A stretch of DNA of 64,000 nucleotides from Gallionella sp. UBA4121 (GTDB lineage: Bacteria > Pseudomonadota > Gammaproteobacteria > Burkholderiales > Gallionellaceae), in assembly GCA_002381565.1 (NCBI GenBank), contig DFWZ01000047.1, positions 327-64,326 on the forward strand. The letters run 5' to 3'. A program made the position numbers and the translations under genes. The notes below the pieces were generated by a model, which saw nothing but the letters and a program-made list of their open reading frames with translations, was not told the origin of the DNA and searched no databases. The number at the start of each line of letters is the position of its first letter. Position 1 is the first letter of the stretch. Shown piece after piece: positions 8,841 to 18,344 of the stretch.

Positions 8841-10148
8841 TTAACACCGGCCAACAGGCTGCACATGCGGCGCAGGGGGTAAAGCAAGCTCTGCCAACAG
8901 CAATCCTACAACCATACCAAAACTTAACATTTTATACGTAGGCTCAAAAATCAAACCAATGGTTATTGCAGCAAATGCGGCAAGAAAGACGGCCAGCCGA
9001 TGACCAGAAGTCCATATCCCAGATAAATCAATTCGTCGAAACAACAGAATTACGAATAACACCAACATTGCAAACCCGACCAAGCCTGTTTTGAGCAGCC
9101 AGAACGAAATCAGGGAATGAGTAAAACGAGTGGTTTCACCTCCGTATATCGGGTTGGCCAATACACCACCCCAGCCGATCCCAAACAACAATGTGATGAC
9201 GCTTTCCGAAATACTGTTAAATGCAGCATAAAGCTCCTCAAGCCGATGAGTTGATCCGAGAACCTGGTTTTTTGCCCACATTTGTCCAGCAAAATTTATT
9301 ATCTGAGTATAGGTAAGCAACAAACCTAAAATTCCTGCGACGATTAGGTTTCCTACGGGCAATTTTCTTACCCTGACCAGATGTAACGCATAAATTATCA
9401 AAGCCAGCAGAGTCAATCCGTCAAATGCCCTCATTCCAAGTGCAGAAAATTCATATACACAAAACGCGCCCCCTCCCAACGCCAGCAATCCAAGAAACAA
9501 ACGCCTTGGTTTAATCAAGACAAGTCCAAGTCCTAGGCACAGCAGATATATGGCTGTAAATAAAACAGCGGGGTCTTGGCATTTCAATAAAGAAATCGCA
9601 TAGTTTGCAATATCCAATTTAACTAGGCGCAGCATAAGAGCAAGTTTACTCACCCCATTTTCCGACACCGCAGAAAGCGGAGAAAATCTGGAGATATAAG
9701 AATCCATCGAGCCCAAATTTTGCACTATTGCAATATGAAACTGCAATGCACTCACTAGCCCTACGGCGAGTATGGTGACCAACAAAGCACGAAGATGAGG
9801 CGCACTTCTGTTCTGGGAAAGAATCAATGGAAGCACAGTCATAAACATGAGCGGGACAATGTCACGTGCTATATCAGAAGAGCTGTTCCCTCGTGCAACA
9901 CCAATCAAGAACGGTGTAAGCAAAAAATACACAATGCACAAAGTCGGCAGTATCAGATTTCCGTCTTTCCGCGCGACAAATGAAAATACTGAAAGCGAGA
10001 CACCTATAGTTAAACCAATCCCCATTGCGATCTCAATCATGCCAATCTTGATCGGCATAGGCGAACTGAACATCAGCAAAAGATAGGAAACAAGAATTAG
10101 CCAAAAGCCAATCTCGGGCAGAGAGATTCGCTGCAATGTGATGTTCAT
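8841..10148 (-). CDS. O-antigen polymerase/ligase-like membrane protein
   Basis: Predicted 435-residue inner-membrane protein with about ten to twelve hydrophobic segments. The C-terminal half holds a hydrophilic loop (G-S-T-H-R-L-E-E-L near 310, G-I-G-W-G-G near 335, F-T-H-S-L-I-S-F-W-L near 355) that matches the Wzy_C/O-antigen ligase pattern. The ATG at 10148 is chosen because it precedes the first conserved hydrophobic region; a TTG 30 codons upstream adds only a polar tail. No RBS is strong. One of three such proteins in the window, so it may serve as the polymerase for one of the merged clusters. By eye the gene is AT-richer than the CDP-sugar genes nearby. Confidence 0.75.
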   Translation of the reverse strand: MNITLQRISLPEIGFWLILVSYLLLMFSSPMPIKIGMIEIAMGIGLTIGVSLSVFSFVARKDGNLILPTLCIVYFLLTPFLIGVARGNSSSDIARDIVPLMFMTVLPLILSQNRSAPHLRALLVTILAVGLVSALQFHIAIVQNLGSMDSYISRFSPLSAVSENGVSKLALMLRLVKLDIANYAISLLKCQDPAVLFTAIYLLCLGLGLVLIKPRRLFLGLLALGGGAFCVYEFSALGMRAFDGLTLLALIIYALHLVRVRKLPVGNLIVAGILGLLLTYTQIINFAGQMWAKNQVLGSTHRLEELYAAFNSISESVITLLFGIGWGGVLANPIYGGETTRFTHSLISFWLLKTGLVGFAMLVLFVILLFRRIDLSGIWTSGHRLAVFLAAFAAITIGLIFEPTYKMLSFGMVVGLLLAELALPPAPHVQPVGRC

Positions 10149-10265
10149 ACTGTGTTGCCCTCGGTTTTTTCCAACAGGTAAATTCATGCCGCTTTTCTCA
10201 TCCTGCTGGGCGATTAGCATGGCCAGAACGTCATCCAAACCGTCCCCCGGAGATTTAACTCGAAC

Positions 10266-11102
10266 CTATTTTTGTTTGTTGTTTTCAATTTCATAAAGCT
10301 TCGAGTCAATCAAAAATCGAAACCAGAACCCATGCAGGGTGTGATAAATCAATCCAGGGATACCATCCAGAAACCCCAGTTTAAAGAAATATCGATATAT
10401 CCAAAAAAACAATGCCCGCCAAAACTTTGGGAATCGATAATACAAGTTGGCTTTCATCCAACGTTTTTTTGCCGCCTGGTGGATCAACGTATTAGATGAA
10501 TCCGTCGGCTGCTGTACTCGCAAAATCTCCCTGATTTCAGCGTCCGCATATTGGTTGTGCTTTTGCACCCAGTGAGTCAAACCCCGCCTCCCCTCGTCCA
10601 CGATATCGTGTTGAAGATTTTCAATGCGTCCAATTATTTCCATGTGTTCATCAAGCTCTCTAACCTCGCATCTGGCTCTGCCCGTTCGCCACAACCTGAC
10701 TCCCCAAAGAGGATACATACCCCCGTGTCGAATCCAGCGCTTCAAGAAATAGACCCGACGATTAATGCTATATGCGCCGACCTCTTCGGGAGAGTCTCGA
10801 AGTTTGGACTTCAGTTCCACAATCAATTCGTCCGTCATCCATTCATCGGCATCTATACGCAGAGTCCATGGTGTTTTGATAGGCAATTCGCTTATTGCCC
10901 AATTCATCTTATCGGAAAAAGTGCTCCAACTGCCTGTGACAACCTCACAGCCAGCCGCTTTTGCAATCTCAACAGTACGGTCTGTGCTATTAGAGTCCAC
11001 CACATACACCGTAACACCCAGCTTACTTACACTTGCCAAGCACTGAGGAAGATTGATTTCTTCGTTTAGGGTAGGAATATATACTGATAATAAGTCTTTC
11101 AT
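10266..11102 (-). CDS. Family 2 glycosyltransferase (WaaE-like)
   Basis: Cytosolic GT-A enzyme of 278 residues. It has the GT2 N-terminus V-Y-I-P-T-L-N-E-E-I-N-L-P-Q-C-L, D-S-N-S-T-D-R-T near residue 35 and the metal-binding D-A-D in R-I-D-A-D-E-W near 80. The sequence resembles the LPS core beta-1,4-glucosyltransferase group (WaaE/KdtX). The ATG at 11102 overlaps the flippase stop by four bases (ATGA), so it is translationally coupled to it; upstream in-frame codons encode nothing conserved. A hydrophobic C-terminal part may attach it to the membrane. Acceptor unknown. Confidence 0.86.
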   Translation of the reverse strand: MKDLLSVYIPTLNEEINLPQCLASVSKLGVTVYVVDSNSTDRTVEIAKAAGCEVVTGSWSTFSDKMNWAISELPIKTPWTLRIDADEWMTDELIVELKSKLRDSPEEVGAYSINRRVYFLKRWIRHGGMYPLWGVRLWRTGRARCEVRELDEHMEIIGRIENLQHDIVDEGRRGLTHWVQKHNQYADAEIREILRVQQPTDSSNTLIHQAAKKRWMKANLYYRFPKFWRALFFWIYRYFFKLGFLDGIPGLIYHTLHGFWFRFLIDSKLYEIENNKQK

Positions 11103-12334
11103 GCTCGCACCGATTTCTTCGCATAGTACATTTGGCCAGTCAGCATAGCGGCCGCTATTATCACATATACCCATGCCGCACCCGTTGCTTTTAAAGCCGG
11201 AATCAACATGAAGCCGGCCGCAAGCGCTGCTAATACTCCGCAAACATTACCGGCAAACTCGACCTGATTGGATCCTAATGTTCGATGCTTGATGCCGTAC
11301 ACGCGCGCAAGAAAATACACGCCATATCCGCCCCAGCCGATTACCAGCAAATGCCAATGCGGCGCATAAAGGTTGCCCAATACCAGAGCTACAATTTCCC
11401 GGCCAAACATCCCCACAACTGCCATGCCGATTAGCCAAAAAATTATCCCGAATTTGAGTAAACGGGACACGGCGGCCTTCATGACATGTGTACCTGACCC
11501 ATGATGCACGCGCGCCCAATCCGCCACCACCTTGGTTTCTATCTGCTCCATCAATACATTCGCCACGCTGGATATGCCACGAATGCTGGCCAGCAGAGCG
11601 GCCTGCTCTTTGCCGTGCATAATCCCCAACAGGAATACCGGGATGTACGCCCACAACCAGCCCAGCGGCGCGCCTGCTATAAATAATCGGCTGTATGTAA
11701 GATGCTCCTTTGTTGCCTGGCTCCAGGATTGCGCAGCTTCATATCTGCATTGACTGGAAGCAAAAATAGTTAACGCAGCAGGAATAAGTGCACTGGCTAT
11801 TAACACCAGCAACACCTGGTTTACCGTATCGGGCCTGATGACCAGCAGCCCGATGATACGCAAAGGATAGAGCGCGGCACTGGAATATACCGCCCTGCTT
11901 GTTCCTGAAAAGATATAGGCTGAGCGTCGGTCAAAATCCGCCAGTTGCTGCAGGATCAAGAATGCAAACAACAACCCGGCTTCTGTTGATGTTGCTCGCC
12001 AACCAAAAATACTTCCAAACCCAAGCCACGTCGCGCAAATCAGCAGCGATAGCAATAATGCTTGCAGCAATTGCAATCTGGCCAGGGATATTCGATATGA
12101 TTTGTCTTGCGCAGGAGCGCGAACTGCCGCGCCCTGAAAAACACCTGCCACATTCAGCAACAACAATGCCATGTAGCTGGCAAAGACATAGGTGAACTTG
12201 CCCTGTTCGGAAAGAGGTAATGCGTGCGCACAGATTGCAATAGTCAGGAAATTACCACCTGAGACTAATACCTGATCCACGAGGCTGCCAAACTTGCGCA
12301 CCCGATTAGAGAACGAACACAGGTAATCAAACAA
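11099..12334 (-). CDS. Polysaccharide flippase (Wzx-like, MATE/MOP superfamily)
   Basis: Inner-membrane protein of 411 residues with about twelve hydrophobic segments and the repeat pattern of the polysaccharide-transport family (N-terminal V-S-G-G-N-F-L-T-I-A-I-C-A). It would flip undecaprenyl-linked units to the periplasm. The reading frame has no ATG at the front; TTG at 12334 is used, with a GAAAG ten bases upstream; a GTG eleven codons later is possible. It overlaps the downstream glycosyltransferase by four bases. This is one of two flippases in the locus. Confidence 0.82.
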   Translation of the reverse strand: MFDYLCSFSNRVRKFGSLVDQVLVSGGNFLTIAICAHALPLSEQGKFTYVFASYMALLLLNVAGVFQGAAVRAPAQDKSYRISLARLQLLQALLLSLLICATWLGFGSIFGWRATSTEAGLLFAFLILQQLADFDRRSAYIFSGTSRAVYSSAALYPLRIIGLLVIRPDTVNQVLLVLIASALIPAALTIFASSQCRYEAAQSWSQATKEHLTYSRLFIAGAPLGWLWAYIPVFLLGIMHGKEQAALLASIRGISSVANVLMEQIETKVVADWARVHHGSGTHVMKAAVSRLLKFGIIFWLIGMAVVGMFGREIVALVLGNLYAPHWHLLVIGWGGYGVYFLARVYGIKHRTLGSNQVEFAGNVCGVLAALAAGFMLIPALKATGAAWVYVIIAAAMLTGQMYYAKKSVRA

Positions 12335-12375
12335 TGTCGATAACTTTCAGCGAGTTACTATAAAAAATCTCTACG

Positions 12376-13329
12376 TCATCCATAGATGCATTTCTCATTA
12401 GAGGCCATAGTCAGAATTCCCCCTGATTCCTCTAACACCCCCTCTAAAGAAGTCAACGCGGGTTTATATCCAAAATCCGCCGCACGTGTGTTCAGTGAGT
12501 AGTAATGAGACTTGCTACCCGTTGCATTGACGCTTACACTCGCTTCGGTTATTTCATACCTCAGCCCGAATTTTTTCTGCATGGCGGCCAACAGAGTCGG
12601 CTTGTCGATCGGTGCGCGGCTATAACAATCAACCGCTGCATTGGCAGGTGGTGCTGCCAGCAGCGCGCTGACCAGCCCGTAAAAATCAGACGGATGCAGG
12701 AAGTCGCGCACGATGTAGTCTGGCGATGTTTTCAGTATCGTCTTGTCGCGTATCGCGCGCAGCATATCCGTGATCAGAAAACGCGCCTCGATATCCTGCG
12801 TGCGGCTGAAATAATTAAAAACTCTTATATCGATAATAAACAATTCAGGGTGCGCGCGATGACGGCATTCCGCATGCAGCTTCGCGACGCCATACCATTC
12901 ATGCGGCGCCAGATTGTTTATTGCAACGGTAGCAACCGTATCGCGGTTCGCCGGCTCGTTGAAGTTTGATCCGTATGCGGCACCACTGCTCAAAAACAGG
13001 TAGCGGCACGCCGGATGCATTTTCAGGTAGTCCAGCACCAACTCATCAAAGCGCAGGGTGATGTCAAAGATCGAATTGCCCATCGCCACTGCCTGTGCTG
13101 GGTTGCCGACCCCGACAAAGTTGATGACGGCATCGAATTCCTGCCTGGCGAACTCAGCAAAATCATCTACCGGACAACGTCCTGACAGCCCCACAGACGC
13201 CAGCCATTTGGTCACCTCTACAGGGCGGCGCGCGAACAGATGCAGCTGTTTGTCTTCCGCAGCCGAAAACGAGACGATCAGGTCTCTGGCAATCTGGCTG
13301 GTCGCACCGAGTATGGCAATTCTCATCAT
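12376..13329 (-). CDS. NAD(P)-dependent sugar reductase/epimerase, YerF-like candidate
   Basis: Extended-type SDR of 317 residues. It has the Rossmann motif G-A-T-S-Q-I-A near residue 10, L-S-S-G-A-A-Y-G near 115 and Y-G-V-A-K as the YxxxK pair near 145. It directly follows the TPP enzyme and the CDP-sugar genes (gap 12 bases). In Yersinia the CDP-yersiniose A pathway needs a reductase (YerF) for the keto group made by the TPP enzyme YerE, so position suggests that role. This is inference from context; other sugar reductions are possible. Two adjacent ATG codons can serve as start. Confidence 0.72.
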   Translation of the reverse strand: MMRIAILGATSQIARDLIVSFSAAEDKQLHLFARRPVEVTKWLASVGLSGRCPVDDFAEFARQEFDAVINFVGVGNPAQAVAMGNSIFDITLRFDELVLDYLKMHPACRYLFLSSGAAYGSNFNEPANRDTVATVAINNLAPHEWYGVAKLHAECRHRAHPELFIIDIRVFNYFSRTQDIEARFLITDMLRAIRDKTILKTSPDYIVRDFLHPSDFYGLVSALLAAPPANAAVDCYSRAPIDKPTLLAAMQKKFGLRYEITEASVSVNATGSKSHYYSLNTRAADFGYKPALTSLEGVLEESGGILTMASNEKCIYG

Positions 13330-13341
13330 GTTGATAGTCGA

Positions 13342-15051
13342 CTAATCGTTCAGCTTCGGAAACTGCTCATCCAGCTTCGAGCCAAAGGCCAGACGCGGGC
13401 GGCATTCCGTCGCGCCATCCATCATAAGCTCAATCAGCAACGGGCCTTTGTTGTCGGCGATCAGATTCAGGGCTCGTTCCATACCCACAGCATTCATGGC
13501 ACGATGCGCCTCGATACCATAGGCTGTTGCAATATCAGTAAACGAGGGGCTACTGTAGCCTTTTTTGGTCGATTGATCGCGACCGTCGAAATACATGTCC
13601 TGAAAATTCTTGACCATGCCCAACACCGAGTTATTCATCACGATGATGGTCATATCCAGCCCCAGACGATTTAACGTATCCAGTTCCTGAATGTTGATTT
13701 GCAGGCTACCGTCGCCGGTAATCACTACAACCTTGTGCTGGGACTGGATCGCAATTCCCAGTGCGGCGGGCAAGGAAAAACCCATCGCGCCCATACCGCC
13801 GCTGTAGTGAACGGCCTGATTCGGCGACAGGCGCAGGCTTTGCGCCGCCCACATCTGGTGATTGCCGACATCGCATACGTAATCGACATGGTAATTAGCC
13901 AGGCTGTTATTCAGTTTTTTGAATAACTCGCTGGGGCTAATCTCCCAATCGGTATATTCATTCAGTTCAGCTCGATTGCGTTGTTTTGACAGATTGACCA
14001 ACCAACTCTCGTCAAGATTGTTGAAGCTGCTCGCAAGAAAAATAAATTTTTCAAAAAAACTCTCCGCCGTTGCACAAATACTCAGATCAGCCTGAACCCG
14101 GTTGCACAATTGAGCGGGGTCGATGTCGATCTGAACGACTCGTGCGTGACGAGCGAAGTCTTCCACATCTGAACCTGTTTGCCGAACATCGAGTCGCGCA
14201 CCAACCACGATCAATAAATCGCAGTTCTGTACCGCCCAGTTGGCTTCACGATTGCCATAACTGCCGATCATGTTGAAGTAATTGCGGCGCGCGACTACCC
14301 GTTCATGCCCCATAAGCGTAGATACATATGGGATACCGAGCGCATCGACCGCCAGCAGCCACTCGTCCATCGAGTCTGCCCAGCGCGCTCCGCCGCCAAT
14401 GCAGATCAACGGACGCTGTGCATCGTGACATAGCGCCTTTAATTGCTTCAATTCAGCCGGGGTAATTTCTGATCCCGTGCTGACTCCCAATGGCATGTTC
14501 AACCATTGTTCAACCACTTCATCGGGAATTTCGGCACGCTGAACATCGTTGGGAATATCCAGCAATACCGGCCCTAGTCGTCCACTCAGCGCTATCGACA
14601 GGGCTTTGTGCAATTGGGACAATAAATCTTCGGGTTTATCCACTCTTACTGCATATTTGGTCAACGAATGCGCGACTGCAACGATATCCAGTTCCTGAAA
14701 GCCTTGCTGCCGGATGGCTCGATCACCCTTGAGTTCCCGTGTGTTGACCTGCCCCGTGATAAACAAACACGGCACGGAATCGAACCAGCAACTGCCGATA
14801 CCGGTCAGCAAATTGGTCGCGCCCGGCCCACTGGTTCCCATTGCCACTGCGATCGTTTTGCCCCTGGTATGCCTTGCCACCCCTTCCGCAGCAAAGGCCG
14901 CAGCTTGCTCGTGGTGCATCGATACAATGTTAAATTGCTTTGTTTCGGCGAAGCTATCCAATAGGTGCGTGATCATGCCGCCCACGAGTTCAAAGCATGT
15001 TTGAACCTTGTGTGCGATCAGAAATTTGGCAACGGCGTCAGAAGCTTTCAA
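13342..15051 (-). CDS. Thiamine-diphosphate-dependent enzyme, YerE-like candidate
   Basis: Acetolactate-synthase-family protein of 569 residues. The catalytic Glu is in M-H-H-E-Q-A (E48); the ThDP/metal motif is G-D-G (446-448) … N-N (473-474), the expected spacing. Residue order (PYR domain, central FAD/nucleotide-type domain, PP domain) fits the family. It lies between rfbH and a reductase in a CDP-sugar cluster and no ilvN or amino-acid gene is near, so it is unlikely to make acetolactate for valine. In Yersinia pseudotuberculosis O:VI, YerE adds a two-carbon acetyl branch from pyruvate to CDP-3,6-dideoxy-4-keto-glucose; this is the best candidate role. Start is TTG at 15051 with AGGA seven bases upstream. 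Confidence 0.8.
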   Translation of the reverse strand: MKASDAVAKFLIAHKVQTCFELVGGMITHLLDSFAETKQFNIVSMHHEQAAAFAAEGVARHTRGKTIAVAMGTSGPGATNLLTGIGSCWFDSVPCLFITGQVNTRELKGDRAIRQQGFQELDIVAVAHSLTKYAVRVDKPEDLLSQLHKALSIALSGRLGPVLLDIPNDVQRAEIPDEVVEQWLNMPLGVSTGSEITPAELKQLKALCHDAQRPLICIGGGARWADSMDEWLLAVDALGIPYVSTLMGHERVVARRNYFNMIGSYGNREANWAVQNCDLLIVVGARLDVRQTGSDVEDFARHARVVQIDIDPAQLCNRVQADLSICATAESFFEKFIFLASSFNNLDESWLVNLSKQRNRAELNEYTDWEISPSELFKKLNNSLANYHVDYVCDVGNHQMWAAQSLRLSPNQAVHYSGGMGAMGFSLPAALGIAIQSQHKVVVITGDGSLQINIQELDTLNRLGLDMTIIVMNNSVLGMVKNFQDMYFDGRDQSTKKGYSSPSFTDIATAYGIEAHRAMNAVGMERALNLIADNKGPLLIELMMDGATECRPRLAFGSKLDEQFPKLND

Positions 15052-15074
15052 TGCGTATCCTGTCTCTCGTGGTT

Positions 15075-16388
15075 CTAGAAATTCACGCCAAAGAATGCTT
15101 CGATTTTCTCACATACAAAATCTAACATCGATTCGCTCAGGCCGGGATAGAGACCGATCCACAGTGTGTCATTCATGATCTTGTCCGTGTTGGTCAGCTC
15201 ACCGCTGATGCGATAAGTGCGCCCTTCTAAATACGGCTGACGCGTAAGGTTGCCGGCAAACAGCAGGCGCGTACCGATCTTGTACTGATCGAGATACTTC
15301 AACAGTTCGACCCGCGCAACACCCGCCGATTCGCGCAGCGTGATCGGGAAGCCGAACCAGGACGGCTCGCTGCCTGCGGTGGCTTCCGGCAGGATCAGGA
15401 ACTCTTCGCAGGATTTCAGACGCGCCTTTAAGAATATGAAGTTCTGTTTGCGTGCTTCGATGAAGCCCGGCAGGCGATCCATCTGCGCCAGTGCGCAAGC
15501 CGCCTGCATATCGGTGATCTTGAGGTTGTAGCCCAGATGCGAATAAGTGTACTTGTGGTCGTAGCCGAACGGCAAGGCACCCAGTTGTTGGCCGAAACGC
15601 TTTCCGCAGGTGTTGTCGCAGCCCGGCCCGCAATAGCAATCACGCCCCCAGTCGCGGAAGGATTCGATGATGGTGCGCAGATTTTTATCCTTGGTGAAGA
15701 TCATGCCACCCTCGCCCATGGTAATGTGGTGTGCGGGGTAGAAACTGCAAGTGGCAATATGACCAAAGGTGCCGACATGCTGGCCTTTGTAGCGAGAGCC
15801 AAGTGCATCGCAGCAATCTTCGATCACCCAGAGATTGTGTTTTTTGGCCAGCGCCATAACAGCATCCAGATCGAACGGATTGCCCAGCGTATGAGCTACC
15901 ATAATGGCGCGTGTGCGCTCTGTCACAGCCGTTTCGATCTTGTCAGGATCGATGTTGTAGGTGGGAATATCTACATCCACGAATACCGGCACCATACCAT
16001 TCTGCAAGATGGGGTTCACGGTGGTCGGAAAACCTGCCGCCACGGTAATGACTTCGTCGCCTGGTTTCAGCGCACGTGCGCCCAACTTGTGCGAAGTCAG
16101 TGCCGTGAATGCCAGCAGGTTAGCAGATGAACCTGAAGTGGTGGTCAGTGCATAAGGAATACCGACGAACTCGGCAAAGCGCTTCTCGAACGCTTCATTA
16201 AAACGCCCGGTGGTGAGCCATCCATCCAGGGATGCTTCAACCATGTTTTTTAGTTCTGGCGCACCGATCACCTTGCCGGAAGGAGGAACAACGGAAGTGC
16301 CCGCAATAAACTCTTTATCTGCATATTGCAGCGCACTGTATTGCTCAACCAGACCCAGTATTTTCTGCTTGATTATTTCTTTGTCCAC
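15075..16388 (-). CDS. rfbH: CDP-4-keto-6-deoxy-D-glucose 3-dehydrase (E1)
   Basis: PMP- and [2Fe-2S]-dependent dehydrase that removes the C3 hydroxyl of CDP-4-keto-6-deoxyglucose in 3,6-dideoxyhexose synthesis. The 437-residue protein has an aminotransferase fold, but the PLP lysine is replaced by His in Y-P-A-H-H-I-T (H220), and the cluster motif C-X57-C-X1-C-X7-C is complete (C193, C251, C253, C261). Both are hallmarks of RfbH/DdhC/AscC. Start is GTG at 16388 with GAGG upstream. It follows rfbG. Its usual electron-transfer partner (DdhD/AscD type) is not in the window, so that must come from elsewhere. Confidence 0.95.
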   Translation of the reverse strand: MDKEIIKQKILGLVEQYSALQYADKEFIAGTSVVPPSGKVIGAPELKNMVEASLDGWLTTGRFNEAFEKRFAEFVGIPYALTTTSGSSANLLAFTALTSHKLGARALKPGDEVITVAAGFPTTVNPILQNGMVPVFVDVDIPTYNIDPDKIETAVTERTRAIMVAHTLGNPFDLDAVMALAKKHNLWVIEDCCDALGSRYKGQHVGTFGHIATCSFYPAHHITMGEGGMIFTKDKNLRTIIESFRDWGRDCYCGPGCDNTCGKRFGQQLGALPFGYDHKYTYSHLGYNLKITDMQAACALAQMDRLPGFIEARKQNFIFLKARLKSCEEFLILPEATAGSEPSWFGFPITLRESAGVARVELLKYLDQYKIGTRLLFAGNLTRQPYLEGRTYRISGELTNTDKIMNDTLWIGLYPGLSESMLDFVCEKIEAFFGVNF

Positions 16389-16429
16389 ACGAGGCCTCTG
16401 CTAGTTTCAATTCAAATTCATCATGCCAA

Positions 16430-17500
16430 TCACGCGTTATACGCGCCGATTTGCCGGAGCGTAATTTCACGCATGTCTTTCCCGTCGCAGCAGGCACGAT
16501 GCCATTCGACGATTTTTCCCAGCGTTTCATCCAGATGCCACCTCGGCTGCCAGTCCAGACGCGCTTTGGCCTTGGAACAATCCAGCTTCAGGTAATGCGC
16601 CTCGTGCGGGTGTTCGCCACCATCCAGCGCCCAGCTCGCACCCTCGCCCCAGGATTGTGTCAGCCGCTCGACGATCCATTGCACCGGTTTCGCATCCTCA
16701 TCATTCGGCCCGAAGTTCCAACCCTCAGCATAGGCTGCGCCCTCTTCATAGAGCTTTTGCGCCAGCAACAGATAACCGGACAACGGCTCCAGCACATGCT
16801 GCCAGGGACGGATAGCGCGTGGATTACGAATATTGACCGGGCGACCTTCCGTGATAGCGCGGATGATATCCGGGATAAGCCGGTCATCAGCCCAATCGCC
16901 GCCACCAATGACATTGCCCGCTCTGGCCGATGCGATTGCAACGCCATGTTGCTGATATTTTTCAGGATGAAAAAAAGAGCTGCGATAGGCCGATGCCACC
17001 AACTCGGCACAGCCCTTGCTGTTGCTGTAAGGATCGTAACCACCCATCGCTTCATTTTCGCGATAGCCCCACACCCATTCGCGATTCTCATAACACTTAT
17101 CTGAGGTCACGTTCACCACTGCTTTTACGATACCCGATCCGCGCACCGCTTCGAGCAGGTTCACCGTGCCCATCACATTGGTTGAATAGGTTTCTACCGG
17201 CTCGACATAGGAATAGCGCACCAGCGCCTGTGCAGCCATATGAATCACGATCTCCGGCTGGTGTTCGGCGAACACCGCGCGCAGATGCTCAAGATCGCGG
17301 ATGTCGCCAATGACACTGGTCATGCCACTGCCCACATCGGCAACCTCAAACAGGCTGGGCTTTGTCGGCGGCGCAAGCGCAAAACCCACCACCTGCACCC
17401 CCATGGACTGCAACCAGAGAGACAGCCAGCTTCCCTTGAAGCCTGTATGCCCAGTCAACAGAACGCGCTTTCCCTTCCAGAATCCGGCGTTCACTTCCAT
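16430..17500 (-). CDS. rfbG: CDP-glucose 4,6-dehydratase
   Basis: NAD-dependent extended SDR that makes CDP-4-keto-6-deoxy-D-glucose. The 356-residue protein shows L-L-T-G-H-T-G-F-K-G-S-W near its start, V-T-S-D-K-C-Y-E-N as the active-site Thr/Asp/Lys region and Y-S-N-S-K as YxxxK, all characteristic of the RfbG family. The ATG at 17500 has GGAAGG just upstream and overlaps the rfbF stop by ten bases. It acts on the rfbF product and feeds rfbH. Confidence 0.94.
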   Translation of the reverse strand: MEVNAGFWKGKRVLLTGHTGFKGSWLSLWLQSMGVQVVGFALAPPTKPSLFEVADVGSGMTSVIGDIRDLEHLRAVFAEHQPEIVIHMAAQALVRYSYVEPVETYSTNVMGTVNLLEAVRGSGIVKAVVNVTSDKCYENREWVWGYRENEAMGGYDPYSNSKGCAELVASAYRSSFFHPEKYQQHGVAIASARAGNVIGGGDWADDRLIPDIIRAITEGRPVNIRNPRAIRPWQHVLEPLSGYLLLAQKLYEEGAAYAEGWNFGPNDEDAKPVQWIVERLTQSWGEGASWALDGGEHPHEAHYLKLDCSKAKARLDWQPRWHLDETLGKIVEWHRACCDGKDMREITLRQIGAYNA

Positions 17501-18264
17501 ACCTTCCACGGCGCCTTGCCTGATTGCCATAATTCTTCGAGATACATCTTGTCCCGCAAGGTGTCCATCGGTTGCCAGAAACCGGAATGATGAAACGCTG
17601 CAAGATTCCCATCTTCCGCCAGCTGCTCCATGGGCTCTCGCTCCCAGATTGTACTGTCGTCAGTGATGTAATCGATAACTTCCGGTGTCAGTACGAAAAA
17701 ACCACCGTTGATCATGGCTCCGTCGCCTTGGGGTTTTTCACGAAAACTGTTGACCTTGTTTCCCTGCATATCGAGCGCGCCAAAACGACCAGGCGGAAAA
17801 ACGGCAGTCAAGCTAGCTTTGACGTTCTGCGCCTTATGGAAGGCGATCAGTTCAGTGATATTAACATCACTAACACCATCGCCATAAGTCAAGCAAAATG
17901 CCTCTTCATCCTTTACGTACTCGGCCACGCGCTTCAGACGGCCACCTGTCATTGTGTTTTCGCCGGTATCCACCAAGGTCACTTTCCACGGTTCAGCGTG
18001 ACGCTGATGCACTTCCATTTTGTTATGCTGCATATCGAAGGTAACATCGGACATGTGCAGGAAATAATTGGCGAAATACTCCTTGATGACGTAACCCTTG
18101 TAGCCGCAGCACACCACAAAATCATTAATGCCGTGTGCGGAATAGGTTTTCATAATGTGCCACAAGATCGGCTTGCCGCCGATCTCCACCATAGGCTTCG
18201 GACGAGCGGAAGTTTCTTCGCTTATTCGAGTGCCCAACCCACCCGCAAGAATGACGGCTTTCAT
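17491..18264 (-). CDS. rfbF: Glucose-1-phosphate cytidylyltransferase
   Basis: Makes CDP-glucose from CTP and glucose-1-phosphate, the first committed step of the CDP-dideoxyhexose pathway. The 257 residues begin with the nucleotidyltransferase signature A-V-I-L-A-G-G-L-G-T-R-I and R-P-K-P-M-V-E-I-G at about residue 21-29; D-G-V-S-D-V-N and the W-E-R-E-P-M segment near 215 are typical of RfbF. It is the first gene of the leftward CDP-sugar operon, downstream of a scar of dead DNA, so its promoter is likely in the bases just right of 18264. Confidence 0.95.
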   Translation of the reverse strand: MKAVILAGGLGTRISEETSARPKPMVEIGGKPILWHIMKTYSAHGINDFVVCCGYKGYVIKEYFANYFLHMSDVTFDMQHNKMEVHQRHAEPWKVTLVDTGENTMTGGRLKRVAEYVKDEEAFCLTYGDGVSDVNITELIAFHKAQNVKASLTAVFPPGRFGALDMQGNKVNSFREKPQGDGAMINGGFFVLTPEVIDYITDDSTIWEREPMEQLAEDGNLAAFHHSGFWQPMDTLRDKMYLEELWQSGKAPWKVWK

Positions 18265-18344
18265 TGCTTATCCCTGTCTAAAAAATCTTTGTAGGCCAAT
18301 GCTCTTCCTCTATGCGAACAGATTTCCATCACACATCCCGGATT

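Noticed and set aside
12490..12515. Heptad-like GTGAGTAGTAATGAG in the YerF-like gene
   Set aside because: No clear 7-bp period over two or more units; the codons fit a normal conserved segment.
16451..17104. Open frame opposite rfbG
   Set aside because: Antisense shadow of a well supported gene.
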